In this document: positions 45,013-53,600 of the stretch, in pieces
How positions within the stretch are numbered: position 1 is the stretch's first letter
Layout of the letters: the number at the start of each line of letters is the position of its first letter
Origin: Streptomyces sp. YIM 98790
GTDB taxonomy: Bacteria > Actinomycetota > Actinomycetes > Streptomycetales > Streptomycetaceae
DNA length: 54,160 bases
Direction: 5' to 3'
Assembly: GCF_011421595.1 (NCBI RefSeq)
Contig: NZ_WTLH01000012.1
Span: 1-54,160 of the forward strand
Made by a program: the position numbers and the translations under genes
The notes under the pieces: model-generated
Databases searched by the model: none
What the model saw: the letters and a program-made list of their open reading frames with translations, nothing else
Told to the model about the DNA's origin: nothing

Positions 45013-45659
45013 AGGGGGTACCTCCAGTCGTCGAAGCGGCAGATGAACGCAGGCTACTCGGTGAGCCGCCGGGAGGATCCACCGCTGTGGACGCCTTGCC
45101 GGGCCGACCCCGGCTCTGCATCCTAATCGGCCCCCATGGCCTCCGCCGATGGCCGACCAGCCGCTCTCTCCACGCCGTGCGACACGGGCATACACGTGCC
45201 TTTGTTCGGTCCTCGGTCACGATCTTCCAAGGCGGCGCGGCGACTCCACCACGCAGCGCCTCACAGCCCTGCCGGTCTCCGTCCCTCGTGACCGGGGCAC
45301 TGCCGTTGCCCTCACACAGAAGGCGGTGGCTCCGGCGATCAGTCTTGTGGGCGACGATGCCCTGGACAGCGACGGCCTCGACCTGCATGCCTCGGGTGAG
45401 CAGGACCGTGCCGTGCCTGTGCGGTGAAGGCCTTGAACGCCACGGTCTTTCGGAGGTCGTCCGCCACGGGACCACTACACGGAGTCACTTTGTATGGTCT
45501 CTACAAGGGAGTGGGAGGAGGGCCAGGTGGGGCGGGTGCGGGCTCCCGGTTGCGCTGCACCTGGGAGCTCCCGTGACACACACAGGGGTTCGGGGGCCGA
45601 GGTAAGGGACAGGGAAAGAGAAAGGCCAAGTCGGAGGGGCCTGACCTGGTTTTTGGGAG
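45013..45659. other. Intergenic region upstream of pglW
   Basis: About 650 bases with no supported gene. Frames on the + strand lack ribosome binding sites and have shadow-like composition. It should contain the pglW promoter near 45013-45200. An inverted repeat (TTGTA-N7-TACAA) sits at 45490-45506, and the tRNA-like sequence begins at the right edge. Confidence 0.5.
45490..45506. promoter_or_regulatory. Inverted repeat TTGTA-N7-TACAA
   Basis: Perfect 5-bp arms separated by 7 bases in locally AT-rich DNA, 154 bases from the tRNA-like sequence. It has the form of a repressor operator, but no gene obviously depends on it now. Confidence 0.3.
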
Positions 45660-45731
45660 AGCCGCATGAGGGAATCGAACCCTCGACCTACGCACCACGA
45701 GGGCGTCAGCGATCATGCCGCTGGATGACAC
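45660..45731 (-). tRNA. Degenerate tRNA-Thr(CGU)-like sequence
   Basis: Reading the minus strand, 72 bases can be folded as a tRNA. The 3' half is excellent: anticodon arm ACGCC-CTCGTGG-TGCGT with anticodon CGU, a five-base AGGTC variable loop, T-arm GAGGG-TTCGATT-CCCTC, acceptor strand ATGCGGC and discriminator T. The 5' half is poor: the acceptor strand GTGTCAT mispairs at two central positions, and the D-arm (AGCG-GCATGAT-CGCT) lacks the GG of the D-loop. This is what remains when a mobile element duplicates the 3' end of a tRNA gene, so it is more likely a pseudo-tRNA or attachment site than a working tRNA. Confidence 0.5.
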
Positions 45732-46002
45732 GGATTCCCATCGTCGATCGGTGCGCCCGGATCACCATGCGCATGAACAAGTTCTCCGTCTCCGGCAGGC
45801 TCGTCGGACGCCCGGTCCGGGTCATGCTGCACGCCAGTGGGACGGCGGCCTTCCCGGACACGGACCCCGGGCTGCTCATCCGCTGCCTCGTACCGGCCGC
45901 AAACGGCATCGCGGTCCGGGGCGGGCCGGGGGCGCTGCACAGGCGGCCTGCGGCAGGTAGCCGAGATCGCTCTGCAGTCCTGGCCGGCCCTGGCGCCGTG
46001 GG
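45732..46002. other. Gap between the tRNA-like sequence and marR
   Basis: No supported gene. A + strand frame from 45768 (MRMNKFSVSGRLVGRPVRVM...) has a protein-like beginning but no ribosome binding site and degenerates after about 50 codons. It may be a gene remnant next to the insertion boundary. Confidence 0.35.
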
Positions 46003-46458
46003 TCACCGGTCGCCGTCGCCCTCCGGGGCGAGCCGTGACCAGACGCGGGCCAGGTCGCGCAGGTCGTCGTCGTCCAACCGGTCGAAGAAGAGACGGCGCA
46101 GGTCGCTGTACTGCTGCCGCCACGCCTTGCGCAGGAGCGTCCGCCCCTCACCCGTCAGGACGGCGACATAGCCGCGCCCGTCCTCCGCGGCTCGCCGGCG
46201 CTCGATGAGTCCGCGGCGCTCGAGCCGGTCCGCCATCCGGGTGAAGCCGCCAGTCGACATCACGCGGCGCTTGGCCAGCTCCGACATGCGCATGCCCCTG
46301 CGACCGGCCCGACCGAGCAAGGACAGGGCGCTGTACTCCGCCATGCTCACGTCCAGTGGCACGAGTCCGGCCTCCACCTCTCGCCAGATGCGGTCGTGCG
46401 CGTGGAGAAAGCCCACCCATGCCTCGTCTTCGAGCTCGGTCAAACGCGGAGTCGCCAT
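46003..46458 (-). CDS. MarR-family transcriptional regulator
   Basis: 151 residues from ATG 46458; the upstream site is weak and the mRNA may be nearly leaderless. The winged helix-turn-helix is clear: SMAEYSALSLLGRAGRRGMR, SELAKRRVMSTGGFTRMADRLERRGLIERR, then the wing AAEDGRGYVAVLTGEGRTLL. It is divergent from the flavin monooxygenase operon with a 16-bp palindrome in the shared promoter region, so it most likely represses that operon and itself, with release by a small ligand or oxidant. Confidence 0.92.
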   Translation of the reverse strand: MATPRLTELEDEAWVGFLHAHDRIWREVEAGLVPLDVSMAEYSALSLLGRAGRRGMRMSELAKRRVMSTGGFTRMADRLERRGLIERRRAAEDGRGYVAVLTGEGRTLLRKAWRQQYSDLRRLFFDRLDDDDLRDLARVWSRLAPEGDGDR

Positions 46459-46534
46459 CCCCGAACACTACCGCGACGCCCGGTTTCGCCACTCCCGGAA
46501 CGTGACTGCGCAGACAGCGGCACCGCGGGAATAT

Positions 46535-46550
46535 CTGCCTGCGCAGGCAG
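46535..46550. promoter_or_regulatory. 16-bp palindrome, candidate MarR operator
   Basis: CTGCCTGCGCAGGCAG is a perfect palindrome 77 bases from the marR start. A related half-matching copy, CTGCGCAGACAG, lies about 20 bases closer to marR. It has the size and symmetry of MarR operators in divergent promoters. Confidence 0.7.
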
Positions 46551-46728
46551 GTTACTCGGATTGCCACACCGTATCGAGACCCCACGGAGGCCCACGATGC
46601 CCCAGTTCACGAGCGACGGCGGCGAGAGGCCGACGCGGTGGACACCCGCCTGATCCCGGCGGACGAATACGCTCCGGTCCGCGCCGGCGGCATCGACGGG
46701 CCCGACCACCGGGAAGGAACCCACCACC

Positions 46729-47832
46729 ATGAGCCCCACTGCCGACAACACCGCCGAGCTCAAGCAGCGGTCGCCGTTCGAGATCGGCTTCATGACGTTC
46801 GTCGAGATCACCGAGGACCCGCACACAGGCGCGCTCCCCTCCCCGCAACGGCGCGCCCGCGAGACCATCGAGCAGGCCCGGCTCGCCGACCAGGCCGGCC
46901 TCGACCTGTTCGCCGTCGGCGAGCACCACCGCACCGACTTCGTCGGGTCGGCCCCGGCGATGGTCCTGGCAGCGGCCGCCGAGGCAACCGAGAACATCCG
47001 GCTCACCAGCTCGGTCACCGTGCTCAGCTCCGAAGACCCGGTCCGCGTGTGGGAGCAGTTCGCCACGCTCGACCAGTTCTCCGGCGGCCGGGCCGAGATC
47101 ATTGCGGGCCGCGGATCGTACACCGAGTCGTTCCCGCTGTTCGGATACGACTTGCAGGACTACGCCGACCTGTTCCGGGAGAAGCTCGACCTGCTGCTCA
47201 AGATCCGCGCACAGAACCCCCTCACCTGGAACGGCCGGTTCCGCCCGGCACTCGAGAACGCTGACATCGGCCCCCGCGCGCTCCAGGACGAGCTGCCGAT
47301 CTGGGTCGGCGTGGGCGGCACGCCGGCGTCCGCGGTCAGCACCGGACGACTCGGGTTGCCCATGGCCATGGCCCTGCTGCTCGGACCCCTCACGTTCCAC
47401 GAGCAGACGCTGGAGATGTACCGTGCCGCCGCCCAGCAGGCTGGGCACGACCCGGCAGCCCTGCGGACAAGCATCAATCTCCACGGCTACGTCGCCCGCA
47501 CCAGCCAGGGCGCACGCGACACGATGTACCCGTACTTCGCACAGGGCATGATGGAGAACAACCACCAACGAGGCCGCGGGTTCCGGATGCCCCGGGCCGC
47601 GTTCGACGCCCAGACGTCTCCGAACGCCGGACTCGTGGTCGGCAGCCCGCAGGAGGTCATCGACAAGCTGCTGACCTACCACGAGATCTACGGCCTGGAC
47701 CGTGCCCTCGTCCAGATCGGCTTCGGCGGAATGCCGCAGAAGCACGTGCTCGAGGCCATCGAGCTCCTCGGCGCAGAGGTGGCCCCCGTGGTGCGCCGCG
47801 AGGTGGCCGCACGGAAGGAGAAGGTGGCGTGA
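46729..47832 (+). CDS. LLM-class FMN-dependent luciferase-like monooxygenase (CE1758 type)
   Basis: 367 residues from ATG 46729 with GGAAGGA upstream. It is a TIM-barrel flavin monooxygenase of the bacterial luciferase family: AGLDLFAVGEHHRTDFVGSA (the EHH segment), NIRLTSSVTVLSSEDPVRVWEQFATLDQFSGGRAEIIAGRG, and LPIWVGVGGTPAS. The sequence resembles the CE1758 group, whose genes pair with a CE1759-type FMN reductase, as here. It needs reduced FMN from that partner to oxidise an unknown substrate. GTGA overlap with the reductase gene. Confidence 0.9.
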   Translation: MSPTADNTAELKQRSPFEIGFMTFVEITEDPHTGALPSPQRRARETIEQARLADQAGLDLFAVGEHHRTDFVGSAPAMVLAAAAEATENIRLTSSVTVLSSEDPVRVWEQFATLDQFSGGRAEIIAGRGSYTESFPLFGYDLQDYADLFREKLDLLLKIRAQNPLTWNGRFRPALENADIGPRALQDELPIWVGVGGTPASAVSTGRLGLPMAMALLLGPLTFHEQTLEMYRAAAQQAGHDPAALRTSINLHGYVARTSQGARDTMYPYFAQGMMENNHQRGRGFRMPRAAFDAQTSPNAGLVVGSPQEVIDKLLTYHEIYGLDRALVQIGFGGMPQKHVLEAIELLGAEVAPVVRREVAARKEKVA

Positions 47833-48497
47833 CCGTCTCGCCCGAAGCACCTCCCGCCCTCTCCGTCACTCCGGGCGACGGCGTGTCCCGCCGCATGCTG
47901 CGTGTCGTGGTCGTCAACGGCAGCCCGAGCGCGAAGTCCAAGACCATGGGTCTGGCCGATGTCGTCCTGCAGACCCTGAGCAGCGCGCTCGCCGAGGATG
48001 CGGTCACGGTCGACCACACCCGGATCGACGTCTATCGGCTCGGCCCCGGATTCACCGGCGCCGTCGAGCGTGAGGGGATCGCTCCGGAGATCGAGTCCGT
48101 GCTGCGGCAGGCCGAGCAGGCCGATCTGCTGATCGCAGCCACACCGGTGTTCCGCGGCTCGTACACCGGCATGTTCAAGCACTTCTTCGACCTCGTCGAC
48201 CAGTACGCACTCGCGAACAAGCCGGTCTTCCTCGCCGCCACCGGCGGCGGAGACCACCACGCGCTGGTCCTGGAGCACGCCCTGCGACCCCTGTTCGGGT
48301 TCTTCCAGTCGCTGACCGTCCCGGTGGCCGTCTTCGCCTCGTCAGGCGACTTCGACGGCACCACCCTGCTCAACCCCCGCGTCTACGGGCGGATTGAGAC
48401 GGCCATCACCGACGTCACGGATCTGCTCACGACCCGGGCACGGCGGCGGCACAGCCTTGGCATCACGACATCGGAGTCGCCAGAACTCACCTCGTAG
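47829..48497 (+). CDS. NAD(P)H-dependent FMN reductase (CE1759 type)
   Basis: 222 residues from GTG 47829, coupled to the monooxygenase. It has a flavodoxin-like fold: LRVVVVNGSPSAKSKTMGLADVVL (phosphate-binding loop), ADLLIAATPVFRGSYTGMFKHFFDLVD (flavin-contact loop), PVFLAATGGGDHHALVLEHAL. It should supply FMNH2 to the adjacent monooxygenase. The first 22 residues are an extra N-terminal tail; an internal start at RMLRVVV is possible. Probably repressed with its partner by the MarR protein. Confidence 0.9.
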   Translation: MTVSPEAPPALSVTPGDGVSRRMLRVVVVNGSPSAKSKTMGLADVVLQTLSSALAEDAVTVDHTRIDVYRLGPGFTGAVEREGIAPEIESVLRQAEQADLLIAATPVFRGSYTGMFKHFFDLVDQYALANKPVFLAATGGGDHHALVLEHALRPLFGFFQSLTVPVAVFASSGDFDGTTLLNPRVYGRIETAITDVTDLLTTRARRRHSLGITTSESPELTS

Positions 48498-48614
48498 GGC
48501 GTCAGAAGACGGACGCAGCCTCTTGAATGGCCAGTAACCACCGTTTGGGAGGCTGTCCGGTTGTCAATTACCCGGGTGTTTTGGCGTTTTCGATGTGAGA
48601 CATGAGGAGGGCTT

Positions 48615-51600
48615 TTGTTACGCCGGTTGATATCCACGGTGGCGGTGATGGCCGGGCTGGCGGCGGCACTTGCCGTTCCGGCTGCTCCGGCCGCCGCCAC
48701 CGAATTTCCCGCCAACACCACGCCCTTGATCAGCTGGAACATGCAGGGGGCCAATAACGCGGCGGAGAACGGCAGCAAGTGGACCAATACGGTCCAGCGG
48801 CTGGCGTTGCAGGTGCCGATCCTGATGCTTCAGGAGGTCGGCCCGCACCCGCCTTGGCGCAGCGTCCGCCAGCCCGACCAGACCTTCACCACGACCGACA
48901 GCCAGGGCAACACGCATCAGTACACCGTGCTGCACCATACCTGGAACGTTGCCAGCGCTTTCCGCGATGGGGTGCACACCCGTGAGGTCTATTTCCTGCA
49001 GACCGCCGACGACGCGACCAACCCACGCCGGATCGGCGGCCGGGTCAACATCGCACTCGTCCTGTCCGAGACGCCCGACGAGTTGATCGTCGTCGGCAAC
49101 CCGGTCGATGCCGGCCGGAACGCGCTCGGTGCGCGGTTCGGCGACGAGTGGTATTTCACCGTGCACGGCCTGTCCGGCGGCGGCGGTGACTCCGGGACGT
49201 TGCTGGACGCCATCGACGACCGGATCGAGGCCCTCGCGACCCAGCGCGGCGTCACCTACCACGCGACGGTCGGAGGCGACTTCAACGTTGCCCCGGACAT
49301 CCTCCGTAACCGGGACAGCTTCCCGCCGACCATGCGGCCCTACGCCCCGCGCCCGGATCAGCCGACCCACCAGGACGGCGGTGTGCTGGACTACTTCGTC
49401 ACCACCCACTTCTTCGACGAGGCGCCGAGGATCACGGTTCGGGAGGAGGGCGATTCCGACCACCGGCCGGTCCAGTTCGGACGGTTCAACGCGGCCGGTC
49501 CCAGCCCGTCGATCGAGGAGCTCCGGCTGATGCCGACCGGTGACGGGACCACGGCAGGTGTGCACTCCACCGACGGCAGTGGCTTCCGGGATTACCTGCA
49601 CGACATTGTCAAGGGCCTGACCACGCTTGCGGTGGCCGGTATCGGGACGGCCGCTACCCTCCTCTCCAAGCGCACGGACTTCGTCGGTGAGCTGCAGAGC
49701 GGCACGACCGGCGACCCCGACCACATGGGGTTCGACGGCAAGAGCATCGACGAGATCAAGGCCGAGACGATCCCCGCGCTGCGGACGCTGCGGCCGAACA
49801 TGATGACCCTGGTCGCGGGCACGGTGGATCTGGCCGGCGGTGCCGACGGTACGGCGACGGCCGGGAAGATGCGGAGTTTCCTGGACGAGATCTACTTCGC
49901 CTCGCCGACGACCACGGTCCTGATCGGGACCCTGCCGCCCTCGACGAACCCCACGTACCAGGCCCGGATCGACGCCTACAACTCCGCGCTCCGCACGATC
50001 GCCCAGGACAAGATCGACAGCGGCGCGAAGGTGGTGCTGGTCGAGCTGGGCTCGGTCACCCCGCAGGACATCGTCCACGAGATCTACCCGAACGACGCCG
50101 GTCACCAGAAGATCGCGCACGCCTTCGCCGAAGGTGTCCGAAAAGCGTTCCTGCAGCGCATGGTCAGCGGCCGCTCGTACGTCTGGGAACCGCTCGGCAA
50201 GATCCGGGACGCCGCCGCGGCCGGCTCGAAGATCGGGTTCCCCGATCTGAACGGCGACGGCAAGGCCGACTACGCGGTGGTCGGTACGGACGGCAGGGTC
50301 ACCGGCTGGCGCAACGACAACCCGCGCGAGCCCGGGGTCCCGCTGGGCGACATCAGCCCGGCCGACCGCGGGGACGACCCGGAGCGGGTCTACTTCGCCG
50401 ACCTGGACGGCGACGGCAAGGACGACTACATCCGCATCCTGCCGGCGGCCGACTCACCGACCGGCGTTGCGGCGATGCGGGTGTCGCGGAACACCAGCAG
50501 TGGCGGCGAGGTCAGCTGGGGCAGCGCGACGATCGTCGCCAACGACCTCAACTACGAGCGGGACATGAACTTCTCCGACCTCGACGGCGACGGCCGCGAC
50601 GACCTGGTCACGCTGAACCGGCTGAAGTTCGCCAGCGCCTGGCTGAACAAGGGCGCGGGGATGCCGGCTCCGGGCGACTGGGACACGGCCGAGGATTTCG
50701 GCAGTCCGGGTGAGTCGCCCGCCGCGCAGCTCGCCTTCGCCGACATCACCGGTGACGGCAGGGCCGACACGGTCCGGGTCGAATACATGACCGGCGAGGT
50801 CCGGGCCTGGGAGAACACCGGCGCTCCGTGGAGCGCCACCGAGGGCTGGAAGTCGCTGGGCGTGATCCGTGCCGACGATCCGTTCCCCAGCGGCTTCGGC
50901 ACCTTCGCCGACCTGAACGGCGACGGGATCGAGGACTTCGCCGTGACCCGGACCAGCACCACGGCGAGCGCTACGGTCAAGGCGGCCCTGACGAGTGAGG
51001 CCGGGCAGACCGACGGCTGGCTGGTGCCGAGCTACGGCGACGGCAGCCGCAGCATCGGCGGTGCCGGTGATCTCGGTGTCAATGGCGGTGTCGGCGACCC
51101 GATGGAGGCGCACCCCGGCGGTGACGACGGCGGCCCGCGGCCGGACGCGTCCGGCGACTGCCGGCCGGAAGGTCTGGCGACCACGCCGGGCGTGGCGACG
51201 CCGTACTGCAAGGTCTACCAGAGCGACGGCCGGGAATGGCTCGGTCAGGGCCGGCAGCGCCGGATCGTGGGCTACTTCAACGGTGGCCGCACGGGCGCCG
51301 ACGGCACGCCGCACTACCTGGTGAAGAACATCCCGTGGTCGAAGGTGACCCACATCAACTACGCGTTCGCGACGGTGGAGAACAGCCGGATCACGGTCGA
51401 CGCGAACGCCACCCAGAGGGAGTGGCCCGGCGAGCCCGGCGCCGAGATGGACCCCTCGCTGCCCTACAAGGGGCATTTCAACCTGCTGACGAAGTACAAG
51501 CGCCTGCACCCGCGGGTGAAGACGCTGATCGCGGTCGGCGGCTGGGCCGGTTCCGGCGGCTTCTACGCGATGACCACCAACCCCGACGGCTCGGTCAACC

Positions 51601-53321
51601 AGGCCGGGATCGACACGTTCGCGGACTCGGTCGTGGACTTCCTGCGCACCTACGGGTTCGACGGTGTGGACATCGACTTCGAGTACCCCACGGTCCTGGA
51701 GGACACCGGCAATCCGGCCGACTGGCCGGTGGCGAACCCACGCCGCGCGGGTCTGCCCACGGCCTACACCGCGCTGATGAAGACCCTGCGGGACTCGCTG
51801 AACAGGGCTTCGGTCGAGGACGACACGTACTACCTGCTCACCTCGGCGTCCTCGGCCTCCGGTTACATGGTCCGCGGGATGGCGAACCAGACGGCGCTGG
51901 CCTACCAGGACTTCACCAACCTGATGTCCTACGACTACCACGGCACCTGGAACGACGTGGTGGGTCCGAACGCGACGCTGTTCGACGACGGCAAGGACCC
52001 GGAACTGGCCGACCAGTACGCCACTCCCGAGTACGGGGGGATCGGGTACTTCAACACCAGCTGGGCGATGACGTACATGCGTGGCGCGATGCAGGCCGGG
52101 CGCGTCAACATCGGTGTGCCCTACTACACGCGCGGCTGGCGGAACGTCACCGGCGGTACGAACGGTCTGTGGGGCACGTCGCAGAAACCGGACGGCTGCG
52201 AGCCGGGCACGGGCATCCAACGGCCGTGCGGCGACGGCGCCCTCGGCATCGACAACATCTGGCACGACGAGACCAACAACGGCAGCGAGCTCGGCTCAGG
52301 GACGAACCCGCTGTGGCACACCAAGAACCTGGAGAACAACATCACGCCGGTCTACGCGCCCAGCGTCGGGCTGACGCCGGAGACCGACATCACCGACCGG
52401 CGCACGGGCGAGTACACCCGCCACTGGGACGACACCACGAAGACGTCGTGGCTGTGGAACGCCGAGAAGAAGGTGTTCCTGTCGACCGAGGACGAGCAGG
52501 GCATCGACGCGGTCACCGATCTGGTCGAGGCGACCGGCGCGGGCGGCGTGATGATCTGGGAGCTCGGTGGTGACTACTCCTGCCCGGCCGAGGTCCAGCC
52601 GGACACCCCGTGCGGGATGGGCTACACGCTGACCACCCGGCTCCACGAGAGGCTGGGCAACAGCGGCGCATACGACAACAGTCTGCGCACCGGCAGCGCC
52701 GGTGCCGCGCCGACGGTGACCGCCGACGTGAGCGTCGAGCTGGTCGACTACCCGACCACCTCGGCGGATCTGTGGCCGCTGCAGCCGACCGTCCGGATCA
52801 CCAACAACACCGGGCGCACGCTCGGCGGCGGCAAGGACACGACGCTGTCGTTCGACCTTCCGGCCTCGACGTCACCGCTGGTCAAGGATGCCGACTGGCT
52901 GACCGGTGACGAGGGTGGCCAGTGGAAGCTGACGCCCGGTACGACCTTCCACCGGGTCAGCACGACGCTGGAGTACTGCCAGATCATTCCGGCCGGCAAA
53001 TCGCTCGACCTGCCGATCATCTACTTCCTCCCGGTCACCGGTCCGGTGAACACGAGTCTGTCGATCGGCGGTACGGCGTACGCGCCGGTGACCGACAACC
53101 TCAAGGGACTCGGTACGGCGACCCCGCCGGCCGGTGGCTGCAGTGCCGCGGACTGGGACGAGACCAAGATCTACTCCCCGGACAGCCAGCCGGTCGAGGA
53201 GACCACGGTCAAGTACAACGGCAAGGTCTGGAGGGCCAAGTGGTGGACGCAGGGCAATGCCCCGGGCACCGGGGCCGACCCCGACCACGAGCCCTGGAAG
53301 CTGATCGGCGACGCTGACTGA
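48615..53321 (+). CDS. Secreted CdtB-like nuclease / pseudo-SGNH / FG-GAP / GH18 chitinase / CBM5_12 fusion
   Basis: 1568 residues from TTG 48615 (GAGGAGG 4 bases upstream). A Sec signal peptide (about 1-28) ends AAPAAA. Domain 1 (about 35-295) matches cytolethal distending toxin B / DNase I-type nucleases with the key sites present: SWNMQG, MLQEVG, VHGLSGGG, GGDFNVAPD, SDHRPV. Domain 2 (about 300-520) is an SGNH hydrolase fold whose block residues are changed: Ser to Gly311, Asn to Val404, Asp/His to His488/Tyr491. Five FG-GAP-like repeats (DLNGDGKADY type, about 538-780) follow, then a GH18 chitinase (about 880-1350) with intact FDGVDIDFEY, a beta domain, and a C-terminal CBM5/12 (VWRAKWWTQG). 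Exported; likely aimed at a chitinous eukaryote. Confidence 0.88.
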   Translation: MLRRLISTVAVMAGLAAALAVPAAPAAATEFPANTTPLISWNMQGANNAAENGSKWTNTVQRLALQVPILMLQEVGPHPPWRSVRQPDQTFTTTDSQGNTHQYTVLHHTWNVASAFRDGVHTREVYFLQTADDATNPRRIGGRVNIALVLSETPDELIVVGNPVDAGRNALGARFGDEWYFTVHGLSGGGGDSGTLLDAIDDRIEALATQRGVTYHATVGGDFNVAPDILRNRDSFPPTMRPYAPRPDQPTHQDGGVLDYFVTTHFFDEAPRITVREEGDSDHRPVQFGRFNAAGPSPSIEELRLMPTGDGTTAGVHSTDGSGFRDYLHDIVKGLTTLAVAGIGTAATLLSKRTDFVGELQSGTTGDPDHMGFDGKSIDEIKAETIPALRTLRPNMMTLVAGTVDLAGGADGTATAGKMRSFLDEIYFASPTTTVLIGTLPPSTNPTYQARIDAYNSALRTIAQDKIDSGAKVVLVELGSVTPQDIVHEIYPNDAGHQKIAHAFAEGVRKAFLQRMVSGRSYVWEPLGKIRDAAAAGSKIGFPDLNGDGKADYAVVGTDGRVTGWRNDNPREPGVPLGDISPADRGDDPERVYFADLDGDGKDDYIRILPAADSPTGVAAMRVSRNTSSGGEVSWGSATIVANDLNYERDMNFSDLDGDGRDDLVTLNRLKFASAWLNKGAGMPAPGDWDTAEDFGSPGESPAAQLAFADITGDGRADTVRVEYMTGEVRAWENTGAPWSATEGWKSLGVIRADDPFPSGFGTFADLNGDGIEDFAVTRTSTTASATVKAALTSEAGQTDGWLVPSYGDGSRSIGGAGDLGVNGGVGDPMEAHPGGDDGGPRPDASGDCRPEGLATTPGVATPYCKVYQSDGREWLGQGRQRRIVGYFNGGRTGADGTPHYLVKNIPWSKVTHINYAFATVENSRITVDANATQREWPGEPGAEMDPSLPYKGHFNLLTKYKRLHPRVKTLIAVGGWAGSGGFYAMTTNPDGSVNQAGIDTFADSVVDFLRTYGFDGVDIDFEYPTVLEDTGNPADWPVANPRRAGLPTAYTALMKTLRDSLNRASVEDDTYYLLTSASSASGYMVRGMANQTALAYQDFTNLMSYDYHGTWNDVVGPNATLFDDGKDPELADQYATPEYGGIGYFNTSWAMTYMRGAMQAGRVNIGVPYYTRGWRNVTGGTNGLWGTSQKPDGCEPGTGIQRPCGDGALGIDNIWHDETNNGSELGSGTNPLWHTKNLENNITPVYAPSVGLTPETDITDRRTGEYTRHWDDTTKTSWLWNAEKKVFLSTEDEQGIDAVTDLVEATGAGGVMIWELGGDYSCPAEVQPDTPCGMGYTLTTRLHERLGNSGAYDNSLRTGSAGAAPTVTADVSVELVDYPTTSADLWPLQPTVRITNNTGRTLGGGKDTTLSFDLPASTSPLVKDADWLTGDEGGQWKLTPGTTFHRVSTTLEYCQIIPAGKSLDLPIIYFLPVTGPVNTSLSIGGTAYAPVTDNLKGLGTATPPAGGCSAADWDETKIYSPDSQPVEETTVKYNGKVWRAKWWTQGNAPGTGADPDHEPWKLIGDAD

Positions 53322-53331
53322 CCGCATCAGG

Positions 53332-53403
53332 GGAGAGTGCTTCTGGCCTGCGGCCATGGGACTGTCCAAGGTCCTGCCGGCTGCACGGACAGAAGCACTC
53401 TCC
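53332..53403. terminator. 14-bp inverted repeat after the toxin-like gene
   Basis: GGAGAGTGCTTCTG (53332-53345) is exactly complementary to CAGAAGCACTCTCC (53390-53403), with a 44-base, partly self-complementary loop. It starts 10 bases after the stop of the large secreted protein. It probably acts as a terminator or mRNA-stabilising hairpin; the long loop also resembles a small inverted-repeat element. Confidence 0.6.
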
Positions 53404-53600
53404 TCGATCCCTGCGGTCCCCACCGGAGGTCACGTCCCAGGAAGCCGGCCGGGACGTGTGCGCCCGGTTTCCGAGGCCAGTACAGCTGTGTCCCGCCCGC
53501 CCGGTCACCCCACGCACAGCGGATATTGCTCGCGGCAACTACCCCGACTAGCTTGGTGGCTCATACAGTTCGCAGGCCGGACGACACGGGGGCGAGGGGC

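Noticed and set aside
40393..45126. 1577-codon open frame antisense to pglW
   Set aside because: Same reason: the minus strand encodes the NERD and kinase domains, and the plus-strand product has no recognisable domain.
45494..46171. 225-codon plus-strand frame containing HEGIEPSTYAPRG
   Set aside because: That peptide is what a tRNA 3' end gives when translated antisense; the frame spans the tRNA-like sequence and lacks coding character.
48602..48700. ATG at 48602 as start of the large secreted protein
   Set aside because: It is in a different reading frame; TTG 48615 is in frame, follows the GAGGAGG site and gives a complete signal peptide.
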